From Sphaerosporella brunnea (taxonomy: Eukaryota; Ascomycota; Pezizomycetes; Pezizales; Pyronemataceae): a DNA stretch of 64,000 bases. The notes below the pieces were generated by a model. It had not been told where the DNA came from, made no database searches, and worked only from the letters and a program-made list of their open reading frames with translations. The position numbers and the translations under genes are program-made. This document shows, one piece after another, positions 34,156-42,784 of the stretch. Where the stretch lies: contig VXIS01000130.1 in the NCBI GenBank assembly GCA_008704415.1, positions 55,242 through 119,241 on the forward strand, read 5' to 3'. Position 1 is the stretch's first letter; every line of letters starts with the position of its first letter.

Positions 34156-34460
34156 GAGCGTTCGATCCCGATCATAGGCATCTGTCCAAACGCTGGCCTT
34201 GGGTCCAACTCCTAGGTGTGTTCAGATCTTGAGGACGGCACCCTCGAGATATCTTCTCCATTCCTTGAAGGCCGACACTCTTGCAAGCATCTATTTATCG
34301 TTGGTTTCCGTGTCTTTGAGCTCCAACTCTTCGGGGGGGGGGGGGGGGGCTGTACCGGGGGGGAGTGTTGGGAAGCGGCGAGGGGGGAGCAGCTGTCTTA
34401 ACGCCGGGAGCGTTCGATTCCGGTTGTAGGCAACCTGTCCTTGTGGTCCAACCTCCAGGA
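34156..34460 (+). repeat. diverged direct repeat pair
   Basis: 34156-34216 and 34408-34460 share GAGCGTTCGAT-CC--T--TAGGCA and GGTCCAAC-CC-AG patterns with many C/T and A/G differences and a gap of about 8 bp. They are probably two old copies of the same short repeat. Confidence 0.55.
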
Positions 34461-35087
34461 GAGGGTGAGCAGGGGAGTCGAAGTGAGGTGGACCACCTAT
34501 ATGGCCAGCTGGATGGAACCCTCACTCTCACTCTCACTCTTGAGCTTGGAAGAGACTCATCGAGCACTCAGTACAAAGATTTACCATCTGACGGTTATTT
34601 TTTCCCCCTATATGTATATGTTTCATAGTCATGCAACTATGTCTTGAGTTGCAAAGAACTTTGCTGGAACGCAAGGTGTGCACCCAGCTGCGGAGTGGAG
34701 CTGCACAAAAACATAAACCCGATTGCAAATAGGCATCTGGTCCAGCTATGACTGTTCGGTTCTAATTTTTCTACTCTACATCTTGCCTCCCTGGGGCAGT
34801 TTTGGTATAAGTTTATACCAGCTAGGGTTCCTTAAGACCGCGTGCACCGCCCATACGGACGGAAGCACTGACGGCCGACCGTACCAGAAGCCGCCAGCCA
34901 ACGGTTTTGCTGGGCTTTAAGGTCTCCTGCTATCAACCTTTTTAATGCCTACACGTAGGCATTCAATCTCTAAGTTGTTTACCACGGTCCAAAGTAGGAA
35001 GCGGTAAATAATCAACACTCGCTAGGACGGCCTTATGTGTGAGCCTAACCTGGTCCTCTGCCTGGCTATTCGGGCTGCCAAAAAAAT

Positions 35088-35113
35088 AAAAAAAAAAAAA
35101 AAAAAAAAAAAAA
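35088..35113 (+). repeat. A26 homopolymer
   Basis: This A-run is preceded by AAAAAAT. It could be a retroposon tail; nothing recognisable is attached. Confidence 0.85.
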
Positions 35114-35406
35114 CTCGTCCTACAGCTTTTACCGATAACCAGCCTTGTACTCTAGATAAGTTTTTTGTTAAGGGTACTGTATCAAGAAGCCCCTGCTCAC
35201 TATAACGAGCAAACATAGCTACTACTATTGGCAGAGGTTCCATTATCGTGCCACGTGCCCTAGACTGATTTGGCTGTCCAGCAGCTGCAGCCCTTAGTAG
35301 CTTCTCCCTGCCTTTTGATTAGTAGATTGCTATGACTACTAATTATAGATAGAAGCTTTAGAGTACAGGCCGATAGATAACGCTCCAGCGACCAACTGAG
35401 CCCAGT

Positions 35407-35766
35407 GTACCGTATTATTCCGGTACGATGAGAATTGCCGGCGCCGAAGTCAATCTTTTCTAAGTAGCAAGCGTACTATGTATGGAAACATGACACCGCC
35501 GGCGAATCTTGATTGATGGCCAAGAGAGGCGGGCACTGGAGACGTCGCAGTACGACGGAGACACAAGGCGGCCGTGAGAATTAGAGTTGAGTACATAGGT
35601 GTCCTCAACCATACCGCGCCCAGCCATTGTCGCCTCCTTAGATAGTGTTGTCGCCGTCACATAAGATTCGCCGGCGGTGTCATGTTTCCAAACATAGTAC
35701 ATTTGCTACTTAGAAAAGATTGACTTCGGCGCCGGCAATTCTCATCGTACCGGAATAATACGGTAC
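35407..35766. mobile_element. foldback/MITE-like element, 104-bp terminal inverted repeats
   Basis: The left arm (35407-35510) and right arm (35663-35766) are reverse complements over 104 bp with about three mismatches, all near the inner third, enclosing a 152-bp loop. Ends read GTACCGTATTATTCCGGTAC. They share 18 of 20 bases with the ends of the hairpin at 17343. There is no transposase reading frame. Low arm divergence suggests recent origin. Target-site duplication is uncertain because the terminus is itself palindromic at GTAC. Confidence 0.85.
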
Positions 35767-36043
35767 CGTAGAATCCCGGTAATAACACAGTTTCGCGGCC
35801 TGAAAAGTATGCTGGGAATAGAAGAAAATCGAAGCCCATCTATGCGGTCCTGGAATCCAAAAATGCGTGGGCACTGGGAGACAGAAGTAGACGGGGTGGC
35901 TCACCTCGCCTCACATTCGTGTCGCCGCTCCCCGCTCCCTCCTTCTGTTTAGGTTTCTGCGATGCCTCGACCGCTCGCCCGCACTATATAAAGTACAATT
36001 CTGGGGACGGCGCAATTGCACTATTATCGAGACTCTGTGGTAA

Positions 36044-36337
36044 ATCTATCCCTATAATGGGCAAAGGTGTGGCGATTCCCGGTGGCGTTTTCCCGTGGCT
36101 CAACCCAAAGTTTCCAACCGTCAGATTTGGAGCGAAGCGACTGCGCGGCTCTATCATTCTGTAGCGGAGCCGTGGAGGAGCTTTAGCGATGACACTGAAT
36201 GAAAGCAACTGCGCCGTGTTTCACACACATACGCCCTGACTGCGACGAACATATGACTTTGCATTCAGTGGCGCTGTACTGATGACTGAACACCGTGTGG
36301 TCACCACACGGATGTTCACTCGTATTGACTTAATTGG
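36044..36337 (+). repeat. dispersed repeat, left copy (inverted relative to 37993-38244)
   Basis: Reading forward it contains GGTGGCGTTTTCC, then GGAGCGAAGCGACTGC, TCTATCATTCTG, GGAGCCGTGGAGGAGCTTTA, GCAACTGCGCCGTGTTTCAC and a palindrome CCGTGTGGTCACCACACGG. All recur in reverse complement at 37993-38244. This copy has about 22 extra bases at about 36231-36252 after CACACATA. Confidence 0.9.
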
Positions 36338-37131
36338 CAAACATGCCTAAGTAACTTCAGCAAGCGTCACAGCAGATGACTCGCAATGGGCTCGAGTGAT
36401 AGCTGTGACGAGCCAGCAGACTTCCATCCCAGGCCGACGCAGTTGCGGTGTAACTATACTCGTACATGGTGGCCCCGCTCTCCGGCGGCGATTTCACGAC
36501 GAAACGCAGAAAATGCGTTGACTACGCCGTTGACGGAGCGGTGAAAATGGAGAAGAGGATAGTTTGCAGAGGGTCAGTTTTGGAGCAAAAATGCTATGTA
36601 AACCAGCCTTTGTGTGAAACAACCGATCGACCAGTCCTCGCTGGTCAAGTAGATTAGCTTGCATAAGTTTCTTCAAACATCTGCTGGATAACGTCTTTCT
36701 TTGCCGTAAACAAGTCTCTGCCGCGTCAGTGTTTGCGCGTTGAGACATTTCACATGTCCAATGACGTTCTGCATTGATCAGCCGGAAGCTACAAACATGT
36801 TCCAGAACTCACCAAGCTGCAATTCCTTGATTCTTCTGATGATGCATGGTGCAGTTTGTCCATTGAGTGGTGATCCGGGAATGCAAGGGAAAGCTTAGCT
36901 TAGCTTGGTGCAAAAGGCTTGGCTGACGGAATGCACTTGTCCCTGTACCTGTAACCTGTGATGTCATACATCACAACAAGTGATTGAATGCTTCGCGCAA
37001 CTCAGATATATAAGACACGGATCTGCCCATTCGTGCCCTTCATCATCTCCAAACGACAATAAAAACCAACCAGCTGGCACCACATCAATAAAAGCTCTTC
37101 AACTCAACCTACACACCTAACAACAATCACA

Positions 37132-37788
37132 ATGTCCGGCTCCAACAACAACCAGCAGCCCTCCACCCTCAAGTCTTACATGGACTCCGCCACTGCCACC
37201 GTTCAGAACGCCGTTGGTTCCCTCACAGGTTGGTCCTTCTCTTCCATCACCACAGCAACAATTGATTAACAACATAATAGGAAACCCCGTCGACAAGCAG
37301 GCCGCCGCGGAAAAGCACATCAGCGCTGAGAACGAGCGCGAAGCCTCCCACGCTGGTGCCTCATTGGGGCCCCTCAATGTTTCCGCCTCCGGTGTGACCG
37401 TCGACAACGAGGACCGCACTCAGGGCAAGAAGGACCAGTTCATTGGCAGCGGCAAGGAGTTCGTCGGCAACGCTTTGGGCAACGACAGCCTTGTCAATGA
37501 GGGACGTGAGCAGAACCGGGAGGGACAGGGTCTTGAAGCTGCCGGCCAGCTGAAGGACTACGTCGGTGGTGCTACAGACCGTGTCACTGGTGCTGTCGGC
37601 TCCGCCGTCGCCAGTTTGACTGGCAACCCCCAGGCTAAGGGTATGTTCGCGCCTTGCATTCTTCTTGTTTTTGTGGAGAGAAAGAGGCTAATGGGGTTTG
37701 ATGAATAGATGCTTATCAAACCCAGCACGATCAAGGAAAGACTAATGTCCGTGGTGTCGAGGCTGAGGTTCAAAAGCAGCAGGCGTAA
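37132..37788 (+). CDS. CsbD-like / Hmp1-type stress protein
   Basis: Exons 37132-37228, 37281-37640 and 37709-37788 encode about 178 aa. It is very hydrophilic, rich in Gly, Asn, Gln, Lys and Asp, with repeated GN(P/A)..K..AAE and GKEFVGNALGNDSL / GQLKDYVGGATDRVTGAVGS segments. These match the CsbD-like family, which in fungi is often annotated as mismatched-base-pair and cruciform-DNA recognition protein Hmp1. Members are small, probably disordered, stress-induced proteins; DNA binding is a family annotation, not shown here. Codons are strongly C-biased, suggesting high expression. A TATATAAG box lies about 120 bp upstream and an ACAACAATCACA leader precedes the ATG. The gene is bracketed by two inverted copies of a dispersed repeat. 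Confidence 0.8.
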
Positions 37789-37992
37789 ATTCGTTTTCTT
37801 CCCTGTTTGCGGTTGCTTTGTATCATGGGATAAGGCGCTGATGGGATGATTTTCGTTTCGTTTCTGTTGCAATTGGTGTTTGCTCTACGTTTTTCTCTTG
37901 ATCGGACATAGCCGCTCTAGATATCCAATAATACTTGGTGTCTTCTGAAAAAAGTTTGTGCTGTGCTTAGCACACCGCCAAGTGGCTCCCAT

Positions 37993-38244
37993 TAATTCTA
38001 CGAGTCAACAGCCGTGTGGCCACCACACGGTGTGCAGTCATTAGTACAGCCACTTAATGTAAAGTCATATGTGTGTGAAACACGGCGCAGTTGCTTTCAT
38101 TCAGTGTCGTCGCTAAAGCTCCTCCACGGCTCCGTTCCAGAATGATAGAGCTGTGCAGTCGCTTCGCTCCAAAACCCGACGGTTGAGCCACCGGAAAACG
38201 CCACCGGAAAACGCCACACTAACTGCCTTATATAGGGATAGATG
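37993..38244 (-). repeat. dispersed repeat, right copy (inverted)
   Basis: This is the reverse-complement partner of 36044-36337, estimated by eye at about 85% identical. It keeps the internal palindrome (GCCGTGTGGCCACCACACGG) and GTGAAACACGGCGCAGTTGC. The two copies are about 1.66 kb apart and face each other across the CsbD-like gene. Confidence 0.9.
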
Positions 38245-38803
38245 TTTGCACACCACCGGTAGCAGCTCTGTACTGCAGCCTGCGCCTTGTCTTATGTCTA
38301 ACATCATCAGCAAGGCTAAGGCTTAAAATCTGACGAAAAGGAGCGCAAGTGCCCTCGCAGACGGACGGTTGGGCTCATAGCCGCTTTCTTCACTGCTTAT
38401 CTACCAGTGTGGCGCAACCCGTCACCGATTCAGCTGTGCACGCCTTCGCCAAGCCGATACAGCCTCACATTCAAGTGCCACAATATGTGCGTGCCCGACT
38501 TCTGGGTCTTCCCCACGGTGAATAGGTAGAAAAAGTCTCGGCTAAAAGCAAAGTTGAGTGCACTCGCTATCTGTGTTTGTGGGTCGATCATTGCAATTAT
38601 GTACTAGTATAAAGCCGACCACGAACTACGGCACTTTGATTACTTTTCCGTCCCGGAGAAAAAAAAAACCTGAGTACCAGGGTAAAATGGTCATATTCGA
38701 CGTTGTTGATCTGGAGTCACCAAAGAAAAACCCTATTGGATCGCTCGGCACTAAACTCACCACAATACTTCCTAATACGGTATAAACACCGGAAACCGGT
38801 CTT

Positions 38804-38844
38804 CCCCACTCTGATCTGAACCCCACTCTGATCTGAACCCCACT
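38804..38844 (+). repeat. 17-bp tandem repeat, 2.4 copies
   Basis: The unit CCCCACTCTGATCTGAA occurs at 38804 and 38821, then partly at 38838. It lies in the promoter or leader of the acetyltransferase gene. Confidence 0.9.
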
Positions 38845-38935
38845 ATGAAGTATGGATGGCCGTTGAGTCATTCTGAATATTCTGCCGCTTTCATAAGTGA
38901 ATAAGTTTACCTCTACGAATCACCAGAAACTCAGA

Positions 38936-39692
38936 ATGCATATCCGTCTAGCCACCACTGCTGACGTCGTTGAGGTGGCCGCCGTACACACGGCCGCCTT
39001 CAGCACCGACAACTTCTTTGGGTTTTTCTGCCCCGGCCGAAAAGAGCACCCAGCAGACTACAAGGAATGGGCAGTTACGGCACTTCACCAACACCTTCGC
39101 GATCCGAGACGTGCGGTACTTGTTGCTGTTGCCGATGCCGAAGACTTTGTCCCGATTCCCGGTAAGCCGCAAGTCACGGGTAATCCAGGAAAAATCGTCG
39201 GCCTGGTGGTCTGGTGGTTGTGGGCGCTTGATCCGGCCTCTGCAGCTACTTCGGTGGCATTAGATATTCCACGTCCGTACCCCTCCTCCTCCGGCCAATG
39301 GTCTACTATACTGATACTATGTAGGCCCTTCTTCTCCGGGGCCTAAAATTTCACCAGATAATAAAGCCTCCTCGAAAGAGAACTGGGCGCTCTTCGAGGC
39401 AACCGTTCATGCAAAGCTCCAAGCGCTTTTTGCGACTGAGCATACTGTAAACTGGCACCTCCACTGGCTTGCAACCCATCCTGGATGGCATGGGCGGGGT
39501 GCTGGGTCACTGCTGGTAAACTGGGGGTTCGAGCAAGCCGCTCGGGAAAGGCTGGCGGTTGTTGTGGAGACGGCCAATGCGCGAGCCTTCTATCTAAAGA
39601 CTGGCTTTGAGGACCTTGGAGAAAGTACAATCGGCCCTGTCACTATGAACGTGTTGATTCGGAGACCGGAGGTCGGGGAACAGAAGGAATGA
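38936..39692 (+). CDS. GNAT-family N-acetyltransferase
   Basis: Exons 38936-39272 and 39325-39692 (intron 52 nt, branch CTGATAC) encode about 234 aa. The N-terminus MHIRLATTADVVEVAAVHTA is the usual first strand and helix of a GNAT fold. The acetyl-CoA loop appears as HPGWHGRGAGSLLVNWGFEQ (about 164-183, R/Q-x-x-G-x-G/A type). It is followed by AVVVETANARAFYLKTGFED, the motif B tyrosine/GF region. Such proteins transfer an acetyl group to small amines or proteins; the substrate is unknown. Without splicing the frame ends before the CoA-binding motif, so the intron is needed. The donor CAC|GTCCGT is weak but is the only one that keeps frame. Confidence 0.85.
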
Positions 39693-41000
39693 GATCATAA
39701 TATATCACTCGTCACTCAGGATTCTCCGCTGCAGTGAAAATTGGGGTCATGTTCTTTCTTGATATGTAGAGTAGCGCAATGGGATTTAACTCATGCGACA
39801 AGACGAAACAAATCTTCTGACATCATTCTGGGTACAACTACTAGCACAGGTCATTTCATCTCATAACCCAGCCATCCGTAGGGCGTGGTTGAGAAGTGAC
39901 AACTAAATTGGTCTCTATCAGTATTTCCGGGTATATGCTATGTAACTGAGTCTCGTGGTGCGGGCGTTTAGCTCGTAGTCCCGACATCGTGGAAATTGAG
40001 CACCGCTTTTATGGCGGTCGCTGAAACATTGGAGCCACGACACCGAGCGTCATGCAGCGATTTACCTTCATGCAGCCCTGCTAGCCGAGCTTCTCACGGA
40101 TCGAATATGTGCTGCGGGGACGAAAGGGTGCGGCCCAATAGGGGTGGGTAGGGCCCGGTCTTACAATGTAGAGTCCGTAGGGCATCCGGCTAACCCCACC
40201 CAGAAATAGTAAAAATAAGGGAAAACAACGTTACCAGCCTCCGTCGTTTGCACATGTACGCCTGCAAATTGTTCTGGAAGAAGAACTAGATTTGCGAATA
40301 TGAAAGCACCGTGCTGTGCGTTGTCATCTCAACTGATGATCTTGTGGGTGGGTGGATCCGGGTACGTACTACCCGCCCCCGCTTCAACCTACACTGCCAA
40401 ACGCACACTGACATAGCCCCCAGCAGCTCAGATGTAACCTTTCTTCTCCGCCTTCCGGTCCCGAGCATGGTTATCCGTGCTGCGAGCTGCGTTGCCAACT
40501 CATCTCCTCCGGAAGTTTCGCCCACAGCCTTCAATTATGCCTTAGCCCGTAAATGAACTTGCCTAAGCAACTGACACCGCGAGATCTTCCCGTATGTTGG
40601 ATCTGTATGTAAGGCAGCGGCACAGAGTGTTATAAGACGAGTTTCATCACGAACGATGCTTCGAGATATTCCCCGGCAGGTTGGCTTTCGAGTGAGGCAT
40701 GATGCCGCATTGTGGGAACGGAAAGAAAAAAACAAAACCAACAACAACAGCAACAACAACGGGACGGGATTCGCAACGGAGGCAGTCAAGGATTTAGACG
40801 CGCTACAGGCCGAAACATCAACAGCCGCACCTACCGCGGCAACGTAGGGCAGTCTAACGTTACTAGCTTTCAACTACCGAGAATAATTGGGCCCGCCAGA
40901 CCGCCACAGCCTAAAACTTCCGGACTCTTATACCGCTTATAGTCTTGCAAGTCACCGGCTGAAATTCTTCCCCAAAAACACAAGGCAATTAATCAATCCG
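39693..41000. other. intergenic, 1.3 kb
   Basis: No gene was called. Short frames at 40535-40873 (minus) and 40656-40847 (plus, with an AAC/CAA-rich stretch) are mutually overlapping and unrecognised. Confidence 0.5.
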
Positions 41001-42311
41001 ATGGGCGAATTCGAGGCTTATTGTCACCTCTGCGGCGGCCCACTCTATAATCCACACACTTACCTCACGGACGGCTCAAGCAAGTCATACGGGATCACTA
41101 GCGAGGAGGCAACAACAGGTGAACGTCGAATTTACCCCCGGGAGGCCGCAGTAGGTCCCCTATCCCCTTCCTTCCTTCAGTGTCCGAGACTAACATGGTT
41201 CACCGAAGTGGCTCAACTCGGCACGAGTCATCGGATTCTTGGATAAAGAGATATGCACCCTCGACAAACCGCGCAGCTTCTGGTTAGAAACCGGAATAAA
41301 TCGGTATGGCTTTCACCTTAGTATTGTTCCCAAAATTAACCATTGTTCAGTGCATTTGTGTCGACCCTTGGAACCGGCGGTGTCGGCAGCTACGTCGAAG
41401 TCACCGGCCTAGAGCACGGCTTGGTGCTATATGTAGGTCGTGTAGCCGTACACGACAGTTGTTACATCTTGCTGAAAGAGGCACTTCTCCATGTGAAAGT
41501 CCTCTGGGGGGTGGAGGGGGACATCAACCTCGACGTTATAGCGGCATGTATGGTCAGCCTATCGGACGACGTCTACGGCCTAGCATTGTACACAACACTG
41601 GACGTGGGAGGAGTGGAGGAATTTAGGGGTCTGCACGGATGGGATGGGAATTGCACGTCGGAGGCATGGTATCTGACGGACTTTTTACGGCCATGCGAGG
41701 GGGTGACGGAGTATGTGGCTCATCCGCCAAGAGTTGGAGCGGCTGAGCAGCAAGCGTTGCTGGAAACGAGAAAATGGAGCTGGCGGGACGTTCGGCGGTT
41801 TGGTTGGAGTCCGATGGATTTTGGGAGGGCCTACAAACTACAGCGACAGCACGAACGGCGCATACGAGGGCATCGCCCACCGATTGAGTTATTACCCACA
41901 GAGCTTTTGGTCCAGATTTTGTGCCATCTCCCCAAACAGGACGTTGTCAATCTCCGGGTTGCGTCCAGAGTTACAGCCCACATAGCGCTGCCGCAAGAGT
42001 TCTGGAAAGCGAGATTCCCACTCGATGCTCCTTATTTGTGGGAGCTGCATTTAGAGATGGAAAGCCTGGAGCAGAGGCGACCATCCCCGGATTGGCGGCA
42101 GATGTACCAAGACCTGATAATCTCAACACCGAAAACGGCGCCATTCCGAGGGTTGAGAAATAGAAAGAGAGTTTGGAAAACGGTAATGGAAGTGGCGGAG
42201 GAGAGCTGGATGGGCGAAATTTTCGAAAGGGAAGAGCCAGGCTGTTATCTGAAGAATGCGGCGGGCTACCACTGTGGTCCTGACGCGCCGTCGTGGATTG
42301 AAGTTTCATGA
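41001..42311 (+). CDS. F-box domain protein
   Basis: The best model has exons 41001-41226, 41288-41303 and 41351-42311, about 400 aa. The N-terminus has a paired cysteine motif (AYCHLCGGPLYNPHT), common in a large family of fungal F-box proteins. A WFTEVAQLGT segment follows, then GVGSYVEVTG and VAVHDSCYILLKEALL. The F-box is at about 258-303 (PIELLPTELLVQILCHLPKQ ... FWKARFP). F-box proteins recruit substrates to SCF ubiquitin ligases through Skp1; the substrate is unknown. The third exon is certain. The first two joins are inferred: the first donor (GTCATC) is weak and the middle exon is only 16 nt, so a frameshifted or decaying 5' end is an alternative. Confidence 0.75.
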
Positions 42312-42711
42312 CACAGGGCAGCGCCGGGGTTTGGGGTGGGAGTGAACTGGTGAACTTCGGCGCTGGACTGTATACATGTAGCCCACGGATGACGGGCAGG
42401 CCGATTACGATGGTGTGTTGGCCAAAGATGAGGGCCCACTGATATGGGGCACGGAAGAAAAAATATTGCTTGGATTGTGGCCGTGGACTCTGCGCTCTCA
42501 GAGCATGAAGCCGAATCCACCGCAGTTCTGTACATAGACCGAGAGAAACGTTTAATATTGGCTTTCCAAAGGGGACCGTAAGTTCGCAGGCGCCATGAGG
42601 GCTCAGGTAACAGATTCCCCGCACCTTATCCCATTTATTCAGAGCATGTGGGATCGTTCACCAACCCTGTGTGCTTTGTAATGGCCAAGGAGGTCTATTC
42701 AAACAGAAAAA
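42312..42711. other. intergenic between F-box gene and tRNA
   Basis: A 217-codon minus-strand frame (41971-42624) overlaps the F-box exon and has no recognisable content. Nothing else was seen. Confidence 0.5.
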
Positions 42712-42784
42712 GCCTCGCTAGCTCAATCGGTAGAGCGTGAGACTCTTAATCTCAAGGTTGCGGGTTCGACCCCCGCGTGGGGCT
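42712..42784 (+). tRNA. tRNA-Lys (anticodon CTT)
   Basis: This is a 73-nt cloverleaf. The acceptor stem is GCCTCGC/GTGGGGC, the D-arm GCTCAATCGGTAGAGC, and the anticodon stem TGAGA/TCTCA with loop CTCTTAA (anticodon CTT, Lys). The T-arm is GCGGG-TTCGACC-CCCGC with discriminator base T. There is no intron. The internal A box (TAGCTCAATCGG, 42719-42730) and B box (GGTTCGACCCC) are intact. A T6 Pol III terminator follows at about 42789-42794. The CCA end is not encoded, as expected for a nuclear gene. Confidence 0.95.

Larger units (their letters stand above)
32979..37131. other. 4.1-kb repeat-bearing gene-free region
   Basis: No gene is recognised. It contains T-runs (about 33224-33238), a G-run (about 34330-34348), a diverged direct repeat (34156/34408), a 20-bp palindrome (34944-34963), an A26 tract (35088-35113), the foldback element 35407-35766 and the left copy of the inverted repeat (36044-36337). 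A TATATAAG box at about 37007 lies about 120 bp before the CsbD-like gene. Confidence 0.55.
37789..38935. other. intergenic, contains right repeat copy
   Basis: This holds the inverted repeat copy (37993-38244). A 13-bp direct duplication (CCACCGGAAAACG) lies at about 38189-38214. A 17-bp unit is repeated 2.4 times at 38804-38844, about 95 bp before the acetyltransferase start. No gene was seen. Confidence 0.6.
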
